A DNA stretch of 59,477 bases from Microvirga tunisiensis (GCF_009296175.1 NZ_VOSK01000015.1:1-59477), one strand, 5' to 3'; positions 49,313-58,508 are shown, counted from the stretch's first letter. Numbers and translations: made by a program. Notes: generated by a model not told the origin, from the letters alone.

Positions 49313-50092
49313 ATGACGCAGCTTTCGCCCGCGCTCGTTTCTCTCAGAGAGATCACGAAGATCTTCTCCAACGGCGTGACCGCGCTTGCCGGCTTCGATC
49401 TCGATGTGTTCCCAGGCGAGTTCGTGTCGCTCCTCGGTCCTTCAGGATGCGGCAAGTCGACGGTGTTGCGCCTCATCGCGGATCTCGCGCAGCCGACGGA
49501 CGGGAGCGTCACCTGGCCGGGCTCGACCGATGACGATCATCGCGGCGAGATCGGCTTCGTGTTCCAGGATCCGACGCTGATGCCCTGGGCCAATGTGGCG
49601 GACAATGCGTGGCTACCCTTGCGCCTGCGCGGCGTGTCCAAACGCGATGCACGGGATCGCATCGCCGAGAGCCTTGCCCTCGTCGGCTTGAGCGACTTCG
49701 CGAAAGCCTATCCGCGCGAGCTCTCCGGCGGCATGAGAATGCGCGTGTCGATTGCGCGGGCGTTGTCGCTGAAGCCCCGACTGCTTCTCATGGACGAGCC
49801 CTTCGCCGCCCTCGACGAGATCGCCCGCTTCCGGCTCAACGACGACCTGTTGCGCCTGCAGGGCGACCTGCACTGCACGATCGTGTTCGTGACCCATTCG
49901 GTCTACGAGAGCGCCTATCTGTCGAGCCGCATCGCCGTCATGTCATCGCGCCCGGGCCGGGTCGTCGCGGACATCAGGGGCGAAGCGCCCGGGCCGCGCT
50001 CGAAGGAGTTTCGCACCAGCGCGCGCTATGCCGAGCTGTGCGCACAGATCTCGCAGGTTCTGCTCGATCAGACGGCAGAGGAGCGGTTGTGA
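49313..50092 (+). CDS. ABC transporter ATPase, nitrate/sulfonate/taurine type
   Basis: ATPase of 259 residues from the SsuB/TauB group. Walker A is GPSGCGKST (about residues 43-51), the Q-loop FVFQDPTLMPWANV, the signature LSGGMRMRVSIARAL and Walker B LLLMDEPFAALDE; the switch His is in FVTHSVYE. It energises import with the permease whose start codon overlaps its stop (TGATG). The binding protein lies directly upstream. Confidence 0.92.
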   Translation: MTQLSPALVSLREITKIFSNGVTALAGFDLDVFPGEFVSLLGPSGCGKSTVLRLIADLAQPTDGSVTWPGSTDDDHRGEIGFVFQDPTLMPWANVADNAWLPLRLRGVSKRDARDRIAESLALVGLSDFAKAYPRELSGGMRMRVSIARALSLKPRLLLMDEPFAALDEIARFRLNDDLLRLQGDLHCTIVFVTHSVYESAYLSSRIAVMSSRPGRVVADIRGEAPGPRSKEFRTSARYAELCAQISQVLLDQTAEERL

Positions 50093-50934
50093 TGGCCTTC
50101 GCTCCCATGCCTGCGCGCCGTCAGGGCAATGCCCTGAAAATCGTTCTGCCGCTTGTCGTCTTCGCGGCAGCCATCGCCGCGTGGGAGGCCATCGTGCGCA
50201 TCGAGGGCGTCCCGCCCTACATCCTGCCCGCGCCGAGCCTGATCGCCAGAACCCTCGTGGCCGATTGGTCGTTGCTCTCGGGTTCGCTCCTGACGACGCT
50301 CGGAACCACGCTCGCCGGGCTCGTCCTTGCGGTTCTCGGCGGCGTGGTGCTGGCGGTGCTGTTGAGCCTGTCGAGGATCGTCGAATATTCGCTCTATCCG
50401 TTCGCCGTCGTGCTGCAGGTGACGCCGGTCATCGCCATCGCGCCCCTGCTCCTGATCTACATGCCTCAGGACGTGGCGGTTCTCGCCTGCGCGTGGCTCG
50501 TCGCCTTCTTTCCGGTCCTCTCGAACACGATGCTCGGCCTGCAATCCGTCGATCGGAACCTCATGGAGCTGTTCCAGCTTTACGGCGCTCCCGCCTCGCG
50601 AGGCCCGCTGGCCCGCCTGCGGGCGCGTCTGAAGGCTCTGTGGGTTCTGCGTCGTCCGGCAGCGCTCCCGGCTTTCCTGGCGGGCTTGCGGATTGCGGGC
50701 GGGCTCTCCCTCATCGGCGCCGTGGTTGCCGAGATGGCCGCAGGTTCGGCGGGGGCGGGATCGGGGCTGGCCTACCGCATCATCGAGAGCCAGTATCGGC
50801 TCAACATTCCGCGCCTCTTTGCAGCTCTTGTTCTTTTGGCGTTGACCGGCATCGGGCTGTTTCTTGTCCTAGCCGCGCTCAATCATGTCCTTCTTCGCCG
50901 CTGGCATGAGAGCGCCCTCGATCGAGAGGCCTGA
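50092..50934 (+). CDS. ABC transporter permease, SsuC/TauC type
   Basis: Inner-membrane permease of 280 residues with about six membrane segments, part of the importer with the two preceding genes. The start overlaps the ATPase stop by one base. The cytoplasmic EAA loop reads LFQLYGA, then about fourteen extra Arg/Ala/Leu-rich residues, then LWVLRRPAALPAFLAGLRIA. Relatives usually have no such insertion, so this loop is longer than normal, but the frame is intact. The conserved GGLSLIGAVVAEMAAG follows. Confidence 0.9.
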   Translation: MAFAPMPARRQGNALKIVLPLVVFAAAIAAWEAIVRIEGVPPYILPAPSLIARTLVADWSLLSGSLLTTLGTTLAGLVLAVLGGVVLAVLLSLSRIVEYSLYPFAVVLQVTPVIAIAPLLLIYMPQDVAVLACAWLVAFFPVLSNTMLGLQSVDRNLMELFQLYGAPASRGPLARLRARLKALWVLRRPAALPAFLAGLRIAGGLSLIGAVVAEMAAGSAGAGSGLAYRIIESQYRLNIPRLFAALVLLALTGIGLFLVLAALNHVLLRRWHESALDREA

Positions 50935-51038
50935 GCGGTTTTATTTATTTAGCCTGTTAATAGTGCGCCGGCTTGTCATCGTACCGTCATGAGTCCCGTC
51001 CATGGTATGGAGGCAAACGCTTTGAACAGCGAGGGACC

Positions 51039-51569
51039 ATGGAAACCGACAACAAGCATCCGGGCATCAAAAGCGTCGGATGGGCTCTGGTTCAAGCCTC
51101 ACGCCTGCATCGAAGCCGCACGGGCGACAAGCTCTCGGAACTCGGCCTCTTCGCCGGCCAGGAGCAGGTTCTCCAGGCTCTGGGCAATGCCGGCCCCATG
51201 ACCATGGGCGAGCTCGCCGCCATCCTGCGGGTGCGCCCGCCGACCGCTTCCAAGACGGTCTCGCGCCTCTCCACCCTCAAACTGGTGGAGCGCCACACCG
51301 AACCCGGCGATGCCAGGGTCGTGCGCGTGAAGCTCACCAAAGAGGGCAAGCGCAAGGCCGCCGCCATCGACGCCCTTTGGGAAGAGGTCGAGGCCGAGCT
51401 GCTCCAGGGCTTCGACAACAAGGACCGCAAGCGGCTGCGCAAGCTCCTGCGCAAAGCCGCCAAGAACCTCGCCGGCCTCACCGGAGCCGATCAGACCGGC
51501 TTCGAGGCAGATGACGAGGTGGACGGGCTGGAAGCCGCCAGCGAGCCGGAATTGGCCGCGACGGCCTGA
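51039..51569 (+). CDS. MarR-family transcriptional regulator
   Basis: Winged-helix DNA-binding protein of 176 residues. The helix-turn-helix includes MTMGELAAILRVRPPTASKT and the wing LKLVERHTEPGDARVVRVKL. The N-terminal helices GWALVQASRLHRSRTGDKLS and the basic C-terminal helix (KDRKRLRKLLRKAAKNL) form the dimer part. An acidic tail of about thirty residues is unusual. GAGGGA is only two bases before the ATG at 51039, a tight spacing. It follows the ABC operon and precedes an exporter; which one it controls is not evident. Confidence 0.88.
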   Translation: METDNKHPGIKSVGWALVQASRLHRSRTGDKLSELGLFAGQEQVLQALGNAGPMTMGELAAILRVRPPTASKTVSRLSTLKLVERHTEPGDARVVRVKLTKEGKRKAAAIDALWEEVEAELLQGFDNKDRKRLRKLLRKAAKNLAGLTGADQTGFEADDEVDGLEAASEPELAATA

Positions 51570-51651
51570 TAACAACCCCTGTGTGCCGCGCACGAGGGTC
51601 GTGCGTGGTGGACATTCGCATCGGGACGGCGAAGCGGCTAGCATTCCCTGC

Positions 51652-52575
51652 ATGGCCGATAGCATCCCCATATCTTCGCCCAAAACCGCCGCGCAGCGCC
51701 AGAACCGAATGGTGGGCATCGCCCTCATGTGTGCGGCGCTGTTCTGCTTCTCGTGCCTTGATGCCACGGCGAAATGGGTGAACCGCTCCGTCGATCCCAT
51801 GGTCACGGTCTGGGCCCGCTACATCTCGGCAGCGTTTCTCACCTTTCTCGTCATCAATCCCCGGACCCAGCCGGGAGCCCTCAGGACGCGCCGGCTCCCG
51901 TTGCAGCTCCTCCGCTCGTTCCTGCTCTTCGCCTCGACCCTCTGCAATTTCTTCGCTCTGAAATACCTGCAGCTGGTCGAGACCCAATCAATCATCTTCG
52001 CGACCCCGCTGCTGGTGGCACTGCTCGCGGGTCCCCTTCTGGGAGAACGCATCGGCTGGCAGCGCATGGCCGCCATCGGCGTTGGCTTCATCGGCATTCT
52101 CGTCATCACGCGGCCAGGCCTGGGCACCATGCATCCTGCCGCCCTTCTGTCGCTGGCGGGCTCGGTGGCTTACGCCTTCTACAACATCGTGACACGCATG
52201 CTGGCCTCGAGCGATTCCATTGCGACCACGACCCTCTATTCGAGTGTCGCCGGCATCGTCTTCGTCACTCCCGTCCTTCCCTGGGTGTGGTCCACACCCT
52301 CCTCGCCTCTGGTCTGGTTCCTTCTCGCGACGACAGGTTTCTACGGAGCCTTCGGCCACTGGCTTCTCGTCCTCGCCCATGCCCGGGCACCGGCGGCGAT
52401 CCTGGCGCCCTTCATCTACAGTCAGATCGTCTGGATGCTGGTGTTGGGCTATGTCCTCTTCGGCGACTGGCCGGATTCTTGGACCTTCGTCGGGGCTGGC
52501 ATCGTCATCGCATCGGGGCTCTATTTGCTCTACCGTGAGCGTGTGAAGCATCGAAAGCCGGAGCCGTCCTCGTGA
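51652..52575 (+). CDS. DMT-superfamily transporter (EamA)
   Basis: Ten-segment drug/metabolite transporter of 307 residues with two EamA repeats. The first begins ALMCAALFCFSCLDATAKWV, and the second ALLSLAGSVAYAFYNIVTRM near residue 165. LVETQSIIFATPLLVALLAG is a typical segment. The stop overlaps the next gene start by four bases (GTGA), so it is coupled to the TfoX-C protein. Substrate unknown. Confidence 0.9.
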   Translation: MADSIPISSPKTAAQRQNRMVGIALMCAALFCFSCLDATAKWVNRSVDPMVTVWARYISAAFLTFLVINPRTQPGALRTRRLPLQLLRSFLLFASTLCNFFALKYLQLVETQSIIFATPLLVALLAGPLLGERIGWQRMAAIGVGFIGILVITRPGLGTMHPAALLSLAGSVAYAFYNIVTRMLASSDSIATTTLYSSVAGIVFVTPVLPWVWSTPSSPLVWFLLATTGFYGAFGHWLLVLAHARAPAAILAPFIYSQIVWMLVLGYVLFGDWPDSWTFVGAGIVIASGLYLLYRERVKHRKPEPSS

Positions 52576-52874
52576 GTGATGCCGCCATCGACACCCTGCC
52601 CGGGATCGGTCCCGTGACGCAGAGCAGGCTGGCAGACGCCGGGATCCGCACCGTCAGCGAACTCCGCTCCATGGGGTCGGTCGAGGCCTATCGCCGGCTG
52701 AAATTCATGCTGCCCCGGCAGGTGAGCCTCAATGCGCCTTACGCCCTGGAAGCCGCTTTACGCGGTTGCCATTGGCTCGACCTGCCGCAGGACGTGAAGG
52801 CCGCGCTCCAGGAGCAGGCCAAGATCACCGACGAAGCCTTTCGACGGGGCGGCGTCGCACGCTGTGCTCTTTAA
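52572..52874 (+). CDS. TfoX C-terminal domain protein
   Basis: A 100-residue protein consisting only of the TfoX C-terminal domain. LPGIGPVTQSRLADAGIRTV is a helix-hairpin-helix-like start, followed by SVEAYRRLKFMLPRQVSLNA and YALEAALRGCHWLDLPQDVK. The N-terminal half of TfoX/Sxy is absent, as in many stand-alone relatives. It starts at a GTG that overlaps the exporter stop. Its function is unknown; DNA or protein binding is a guess. Confidence 0.85.
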   Translation: MSDAAIDTLPGIGPVTQSRLADAGIRTVSELRSMGSVEAYRRLKFMLPRQVSLNAPYALEAALRGCHWLDLPQDVKAALQEQAKITDEAFRRGGVARCAL

Positions 52875-52898
52875 CCCGACATCACAAAAGGAAACGCC

Positions 52899-53864
52899 AT
52901 GAGCCGAACCGACATCCTGATGACAGCGCCGATGATGCCGATCGTAATAGAAACGCTCGACAAGGCCGTCACGCTCCACCGCCTGTGGGAGCAGACGGAC
53001 AAGGAGGCCTTTCTGAAAGAGGTCGGCCCCCGCATCCGCGGCGTGGCGACCAGCACGCTCTTCGGCCGTGTGGACGCCAGTCTCCTCGATCGCCTGCCCA
53101 ATGTGGAAATCGTTTCGAGCTTCGGTGTCGGCTATGACAATGTGGATGCGGCGGAAGCCGCCAAGCGCAACATCGTCGTCACCAACACGCCCGGCGTCCT
53201 CGACGACGAGGTGGCCGACTTCACCCTCGGGTTGCTTCTCGCAACGCTGAGAAAGATTCCGCAGGCCGATCGGTACCTGCGCGACGGGAAATGGCTGAAG
53301 GCGTCCTTTCCCCTGTCGGCGACGCTACGCGAAAGGAAGGTCGGCATCGTCGGCCTCGGACGCATCGGCAAGGCCATCGCGAGGCGGCTTTCCGGCTTCG
53401 ATGTGAGCATCGCCTATCACGGGCGCACGCAGCAGGACGACGTGGCCTATTCCTATTACCCGACCGTGACAGGCCTCGCCGAGGCTTGCGACGTGCTGAT
53501 CGTCATCACGCCCGGAGGCGCATCGACCAGGCATCTCATCGATACGGACGTGCTGAAGGCCCTAGGCCCCAACGGCGTTCTGATCAACGTCGCCCGCGGC
53601 ACCGTCGTGGACGAACAGGCGCTCATCCATGCGCTCAAGTCGGGCACGATCCTGAGCGCGGGCCTCGACGTCTACGAGGACGAGCCGCGCGTTCCGCAGG
53701 AGCTGATCGATCTGGAGCACGTGGTGCTTCTGCCGCATATCGCCTCCGCGTCGGTTCATACCCGCAACGCCATGGGCAAACTGGTGGCCGACAACCTGAT
53801 CTCATGGTTCGACGGCAAGGGTCCATTGACGCCGGTGGCGGAGACGCCCTGGCGTTCGAAATAG
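52899..53864 (+). CDS. D-isomer specific 2-hydroxyacid dehydrogenase
   Basis: NAD(P)-dependent dehydrogenase of 321 residues, similar to glyoxylate/hydroxypyruvate reductases. The nucleotide motif is VGIVGLGRIGKAIARRL near residue 147. The catalytic Arg is in INVARGTVVDE, Glu in YEDEPRVP and His in LLPHIASAS. It reduces a 2-oxoacid such as glyoxylate or hydroxypyruvate in the cytoplasm. It follows the TfoX-C gene by 24 bases with AAAGGAAA upstream and may be in the same transcript. Confidence 0.9.
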   Translation: MSRTDILMTAPMMPIVIETLDKAVTLHRLWEQTDKEAFLKEVGPRIRGVATSTLFGRVDASLLDRLPNVEIVSSFGVGYDNVDAAEAAKRNIVVTNTPGVLDDEVADFTLGLLLATLRKIPQADRYLRDGKWLKASFPLSATLRERKVGIVGLGRIGKAIARRLSGFDVSIAYHGRTQQDDVAYSYYPTVTGLAEACDVLIVITPGGASTRHLIDTDVLKALGPNGVLINVARGTVVDEQALIHALKSGTILSAGLDVYEDEPRVPQELIDLEHVVLLPHIASASVHTRNAMGKLVADNLISWFDGKGPLTPVAETPWRSK

Positions 53865-53907
53865 GCCGATCTCGAAACCTATCGGAGAGACCTGCGCGGC
53901 GTGAGCC

Positions 53908-54933
53908 TCATCCGGCCCGCGCCCGCGCCAGAGTCTGCCGTGGTGCTTCGCCGAAGGTGTGTCTATAGACGGTGGCGAACTCGCCTAGATGGCCGAAGCC
54001 ACAGCGCATGGCGATCTCGGTAACCGTGACGGTGCTTGGATCCGACAGCAGCAGGGTCTCATAGGCCCGCTTCAGCCGCAGCGATCGCAGAAAACCCATC
54101 GGTGTGGTGTTGCGGAAGTTCTGGAAGCCGTTCTGCAGGCTCCTGGCACTCACGCCGGCATGAGCGGCGATGTCGGCCAGGGACAGGGGCTCGGAAAAGT
54201 GCGCCTCGATGAAGGCTTCGGCGCGTTTGACGTAAAAGGGCACGGCGGCGGATTGCGGCCGCAGCAACGCGTCCGAGTAGGTGTGGGAATGTCCGAGCAG
54301 GAAGGCCGTGCTGACCATCTGCTCGAGCTGCTGCGCAACAGCCGATACCTGCTGGGTCATGGAGAAGGGATCGCTTAATTCACCAGCGACGTAGCTCCCG
54401 AGGCGCCGCCAGCTTTGTCCGGCGCCGCCCTGCAAGAGAGTCTGTCGGTTGAACTCAAGGGGCAGTTCGATCTCGTGACCCAGCAGCTTTGCGCATTGCT
54501 CCGCGAGCTTGCCACGGCTGAGCAAGATCGTCAGCGTTTCGCAATTGTCCTGGTAGTGCATCAACAGTTCCGGGCCGGAAGGGAGAATGGCTGCCTGCTC
54601 GGCCGTGAACGCGTATTCCTGCCCCTCCATCTTTGCATGTCCGGCGCCATTCTCCGCGATGACGAATGCCAACCGATCATCCATATCGGTCGGATAAACC
54701 TGCGCCGTCAGCTCTGCCCCATAGGCGACGGTGAAGATCCCCAGATCCCTTGTGCCATGAATGCTGAGCTTACTGTCCGCCTCCTGGATCCGGGATGCAC
54801 GGGTGAGCCTGTGAGGAGTGACGAATCTGTTGCAGAGGTCCTCGATCTCATCGAGACGGGGCGATTGCAACGAGAAGCCGACAGCACCATTGCTTTGGAC
54901 AGCAGGCTTGGCCACAGAACTTTCGTCGACCAT
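53908..54933 (-). CDS. AraC-family regulator, tandem copy 1
   Basis: Transcription regulator of 341 residues. The N-terminal 220 residues form an AraC_binding_2-type sensor (LSIHGTRDLGIFTVAYGAEL). The C-terminal AraC DNA-binding domain has LSLADIAAHAGVSARSLQNG as first helix-turn-helix and VTEIAMRCGFGHLGEFATVY as second. It is the first of three consecutive AraC genes on this strand whose C-termini are nearly the same. It has its own upstream gap of 376 bases, so it is probably transcribed alone. Confidence 0.9.
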   Translation of the reverse strand: MVDESSVAKPAVQSNGAVGFSLQSPRLDEIEDLCNRFVTPHRLTRASRIQEADSKLSIHGTRDLGIFTVAYGAELTAQVYPTDMDDRLAFVIAENGAGHAKMEGQEYAFTAEQAAILPSGPELLMHYQDNCETLTILLSRGKLAEQCAKLLGHEIELPLEFNRQTLLQGGAGQSWRRLGSYVAGELSDPFSMTQQVSAVAQQLEQMVSTAFLLGHSHTYSDALLRPQSAAVPFYVKRAEAFIEAHFSEPLSLADIAAHAGVSARSLQNGFQNFRNTTPMGFLRSLRLKRAYETLLLSDPSTVTVTEIAMRCGFGHLGEFATVYRHTFGEAPRQTLARARAG

Positions 54934-55309
54934 GCTCGGATACTCTGTTGCCTATTCTTGGGGTATCTTCCTGAAGAGTTTCAAAACGGTAGATTTTCCA
55001 AGTAAACTTGACAAGTCATAGGCTTTTCCTCTTGCCACAGCGGAATGGCGTCTTCAGCAACGTGCGTGAATGCTGCTTGCGCAGTGGGCCTGTTTGCACA
55101 TGCCATGCATCCAAATGGTCAGTGTGAACGGCCTTTGTTGTGGCCCAGGCGTCTGAGACACCCTGACGACTTTGCAAAAGGGCCCTTCGAACAGAACATC
55201 GTTGAAGCCGTAGGGATTAAGTCGACATTCACGACCTTCCACGGACTGAACACTCTTACGCGTCCTGGCTGCGATGGATTTCTCGCCGCAAACCGGATTG
55301 CGGAGAGCC
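54934..55309. other. Intergenic gap between AraC copies 1 and 2
   Basis: A 376-base gap with a composition less GC-rich than the genes beside it. I see no gene. ACTTGACAAGT at about 55006-55016 is a near-palindrome some 75 bases upstream of AraC copy 1 and may belong to its promoter. Confidence 0.4.
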
Positions 55310-56377
55310 TCAGCGATAAACCGTCTTTCCCAAGGCCTGCTTGGGCGTCTCGCCAAAGGTGCGCCTGTAGAGGCTGGCGAACTCGCCCATGTGGCCGAAG
55401 CCACAGCTGATCGCAATCTCCGTCACTGTCGTGGAGGCTGGATCCGCCCGGAGGAGAGCCTCTTGCGCCCGCCTCAACCGAACCAACCGGAGAAACGCCA
55501 TAGGGGTCATCCCGCGGAAACTCTGAAAACCGTTCTGCAGGCTTCTGGCGCTCACCCCGGCCTGCGCGGCGATGTCGGCGAGGGACAGCGGCTCGCTGAA
55601 ATGAGCTTCGATGAAGGCTTCCGCCCGTCTGACGTAAAACGGCGCCGCAGGGGATTGGGGCTTCAGCAATGCATCGGAATAGGTGTGGCGATGGGCGAGG
55701 AGAAGCGAGGTGATCAGGGTCTGCTCGAGCTGTTGCTGGGCTGCCGGCAGAAGCTTCAGCATCGAATGCGGCTCCTGCAACTCGGAGGCGACATATTGCG
55801 TCAGGCGCAGCCAACTCTGTCCGGACGCGGACTCGAGGGAGAAATGCGCCTGGAAATCGACTGGTTTCCCGACCTCCCGCCCGAGCAGCTTCGCACAATA
55901 TTCCGCAATTCTGCTGCGGTTCATCAGCAGGACGCGCGTTTCGCAATCCTCTGCGTATTGGAGAGTTTCGCGGGGTCCTGAAGTGATCATCACGCCTTCA
56001 CTCTGCGAGATTCCGAACTCCTCGCGGTCCAACCGGACTCTGCCCGTTCCCTCGTTCGCCATGACGAAGCCCAGAAGGTCGCCGGCTTCGTAATGCTCGA
56101 ACTCGACGGCAATCCGACTGCCGTAGCGAATGTCGAAAACCGCGAGGTTTTTCGCTCCGTGAAAATGGAAGGCGCTGTCGACAGATCTGTCGCGGCTCAA
56201 AGGAACGAGCTTGTGGGGCGTAATCTGCGTGCTGACCACATGCTCGATCTCATCGATCTTCGAAGAACGGTAGGAATGCTCGAGGACCGGTCCGCTGCGC
56301 TCCTTCCTGTCACGTGTCTGCTCCTGCGCGGGCGGTGGCAGGCCTCTTCGTGGACCGTGCTTCAAGGCGCCTGCCAT
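55310..56377 (-). CDS. AraC-family regulator, tandem copy 2
   Basis: Regulator of 355 residues from the ATG at 56377. The frame stays open to 56473, so the start is uncertain. The sensor part includes FHFHGAKNLAVFDIRYGSRI. The DNA-binding part has LSLADIAAQAGVSARSLQNG and VTEIAISCGFGHMGEFASLY, almost the same as copies 1 and 3. Direct repeats lie about 140-190 bases upstream of the start. The target genes are unknown. Confidence 0.88.
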   Translation of the reverse strand: MAGALKHGPRRGLPPPAQEQTRDRKERSGPVLEHSYRSSKIDEIEHVVSTQITPHKLVPLSRDRSVDSAFHFHGAKNLAVFDIRYGSRIAVEFEHYEAGDLLGFVMANEGTGRVRLDREEFGISQSEGVMITSGPRETLQYAEDCETRVLLMNRSRIAEYCAKLLGREVGKPVDFQAHFSLESASGQSWLRLTQYVASELQEPHSMLKLLPAAQQQLEQTLITSLLLAHRHTYSDALLKPQSPAAPFYVRRAEAFIEAHFSEPLSLADIAAQAGVSARSLQNGFQSFRGMTPMAFLRLVRLRRAQEALLRADPASTTVTEIAISCGFGHMGEFASLYRRTFGETPKQALGKTVYR

Positions 56378-56916
56378 GGCTATACCGCCCCGGACAGGGT
56401 CTGCCTTGAGACCTGTTCGACGATCCTGCGGAGGGCCCAACAGGGATCGGCACCCGGAGCAGAAGCACCGCATTCAATCCGCAGATTTTTTTTGACCTGC
56501 TCCATATGAAAGCCGTCCGAATCTCAACGTTCTGGAACCGATTCCCGCGGAATCTCGACATTCTGTACGCTCCCGGTTTATGCAATATAATCATGTTATG
56601 ATCAATATGCTGGGGGAATTGCTCGGGACGAGCAGGTGCCGACGGGTGTGTTGGCATTCGCCACGCTCGCGATTGCACGGCGCGATAGGGAAAGAGGCGG
56701 ATCCTGCGGCAGACCATGATCGACATGAAGCACCGAGGCTTCCGCTACACCCGCGTTACGCACGCCTGATGATTGAGGCGCTTCGCTTCCAGCAACCATA
56801 TGTTGCAGGTCGTGGTACGGCGCTATCGACGCCTATGTCTGAAACTTCATCGTCGCGAAAGGAGAAGCGCACCACGATGTCCGAAGTCCTGCTCCCCCGG
56901 GAATCCCTGTGACGTT
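56378..56916. other. Intergenic region between AraC copies 2 and 3
   Basis: About 540 bases without a convincing gene; the frame at 56580-56912 on the plus strand has no family features. It contains the direct repeats annotated at 56519-56565 and an AT-rich stretch around 56580-56615 with ATCAT/ATGAT. Confidence 0.45.
56519..56565. promoter_or_regulatory. Direct repeats upstream of AraC copy 2, candidate operator
   Basis: GAATCTCAACGTTCTG (56519-56534) and GAATCTCGACATTCTG (56550-56565) differ at two positions and start 31 bases apart, about three helical turns. A perfect GATTCC/GGAATC inverted repeat (56540-56554) lies between them. AraC-family proteins bind such spaced direct repeats, so this may be an autoregulatory site of the AraC gene starting at 56377. 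Confidence 0.5.
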
Positions 56917-57981
56917 CTAGCCGGCTCGTGCCCGCACCAGAGTCTCGCGGGGTGTCTCGCCGAAGGTGCACCGGTAGGCCGACGCGAACTCGCCCATATG
57001 ATTGAACCCGCAGGCAAGCGCGATCTCTGTCACCCTCGCGAAGCCCGGGTCGGCTGTCAGCAACATACGATGCACCCGCTGCAGCCGGACCGCGCGAAGG
57101 AAAGCCATCGGTGTCATGTTGCGGAAGTTCTGGAAGCCGTTCTGCAGGCTTCGCGCGCTCACCCCGGCTTGGGCCGCGATGTCGGCGAGCGACAGCGGCT
57201 CGGAGAAGTGCGCCTCGATGAAGGCTTCGGCCCGCCTGACGTAAAAGGGCGCGGCAGCGGATTGAGGTCGAAGCAGTGCCTCCGAGTAGGTGTGCGTCTG
57301 ACTGAGCAGAAAGCCCGTCAGCACCGTCTGCTCCAGTTGCTGGCGGGCGGCGGCCACGGACCGGAACAGGGAATGGGGGTTGGCCAGCTCGGCGGTGGCG
57401 TACTTGAACAGCCTGACCCAGCTCTGGCCATTGGCGCTGTTCAGATCGAAGCCGGTGTCGAACTGGAGATCCTGGTCGAGGTCGCGAGCCAGCAGCCTCG
57501 CACATTGCTCCGCGGCCTTGTGCCGGTTCATCAGGAGAACGGAAATCTCGCAATCGTCGCTGTGGTTCAGTATTTTGAGAGGGCCCGTGGGGAACACTAC
57601 GCCACGCTCGCCGGACATACGGAACTCCTGCCGGTTCAGGGTGAGTTGGCCTGTTCCCTTGGGCGCCATGACAAAAGCCATCCGCTCATCAGGTGACACA
57701 TCTTCAAGACGGCCTTCCACTGAACGTCCATAGGAGATCGTGAACCCACAAAAATCCTGCACCCCGTGGATTTGCAAGGTACTGTCGAAGACACCTTCGC
57801 TCGTTAAAGGCCTCAACCTGTGGGATGAGATCAGCGAATTTGTCAGATCCTCCATCTCATCGAGCTCAGTCGTCCTGATCACAAGGTCGACCACCGATCC
57901 AGCGTGAGCGGCAGGCTTTGCGCCGGAGGCATCACCCCCCTTGGGAGGCGTCTTCTCCATCTCCGGATAGGCATTCGTCAT
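56917..57981 (-). CDS. AraC-family regulator, tandem copy 3
   Basis: Regulator of 354 residues with AGGCAGGAT before the ATG. The sensor part includes LQIHGVQDFCGFTISYGRSV. The DNA-binding part has LSLADIAAQAGVSARSLQNG and VTEIALACGFNHMGEFASAY. The order of domains and the hinge 'AEAFIEAHFSEP' equal copies 1 and 2. The sensor domains differ more than the DNA-binding domains, which suggests different signals with similar targets. Confidence 0.9.
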   Translation of the reverse strand: MTNAYPEMEKTPPKGGDASGAKPAAHAGSVVDLVIRTTELDEMEDLTNSLISSHRLRPLTSEGVFDSTLQIHGVQDFCGFTISYGRSVEGRLEDVSPDERMAFVMAPKGTGQLTLNRQEFRMSGERGVVFPTGPLKILNHSDDCEISVLLMNRHKAAEQCARLLARDLDQDLQFDTGFDLNSANGQSWVRLFKYATAELANPHSLFRSVAAARQQLEQTVLTGFLLSQTHTYSEALLRPQSAAAPFYVRRAEAFIEAHFSEPLSLADIAAQAGVSARSLQNGFQNFRNMTPMAFLRAVRLQRVHRMLLTADPGFARVTEIALACGFNHMGEFASAYRCTFGETPRETLVRARAG

Positions 57982-58217
57982 GATCCTGCCTGTCTCGATG
58001 ACCAGCCCAGAAGCCGTTTGGGTCTATCGATGCGGTTCCCAAAGTGTCCGATGCCTCAGAAAAGTACGATGTCTGCGTTTTTCCGACAAGCCTTGCGCTC
58101 CTCCGATTTCCGCAAGGTAATCCTTGTGAGAAATTAAGGGCGACTTCAACAAGTCAAAGCAGAAGAAAAACACTTCTTACTCGAAGACCGCGTCACTACT
58201 TTCGCTTGAGGCGTCAA
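57982..58217. other. Intergenic region before the TPR-like frame
   Basis: About 240 bases that become visibly AT-richer from about 58110. A CCCAAAGTGTCCGATGCC stretch at about 58036-58053 recalls the right end of the family D repeats. No gene is seen. Confidence 0.4.
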
Positions 58218-58508
58218 ATGGCTACTACAACCACAAGTATCAAACAGTCAGTCATGCTAAGTCTTATGGACCTGGTGCTCGGTGAAAATGTCCACGTGGT
58301 CTCTCGCTACAACCCAAGAGCAACCTCTTTGACGACGTTTTTGGTGAAGTTCTATTTTGTTCGTGGAATCGTATTGTATGGCCTCAGCCAGTATAACGGC
58401 TCCATCCGAGACTTTAGTTTGGTATTGCGGATGGATTGGAGGCACCGTGGGGCGGCGGCATGGATTGCCAAAGCAGAGCGCGCCAACAGCAGAGACGCGC
58501 GGGGGTAA
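58218..58508 (+). CDS. Small TPR-like protein, possible
   Basis: A 96-codon frame with GAGG six bases before the ATG. The part FYFVRGIVLYGLSQYNGSIR, then DFSLVLRMDWRHRGAAAWIA, follows the tetratricopeptide pattern (G at 8, Y at 11, A/S at 20, D/P-like turn). Base composition looks AT-richer than the rest of the window, which suggests transfer or relaxed selection. It could be a remnant of a longer TPR protein. It lies about 80 bases before the group II intron. Confidence 0.4.
   Translation: MATTTTSIKQSVMLSLMDLVLGENVHVVSRYNPRATSLTTFLVKFYFVRGIVLYGLSQYNGSIRDFSLVLRMDWRHRGAAAWIAKAERANSRDARG

Noticed and set aside
50568..50690. Compensating frameshifts in the EAA loop of the ABC permease
   Set aside because: Alternative frames do not give a better loop, so the extra residues are treated as a genuine in-frame insertion.
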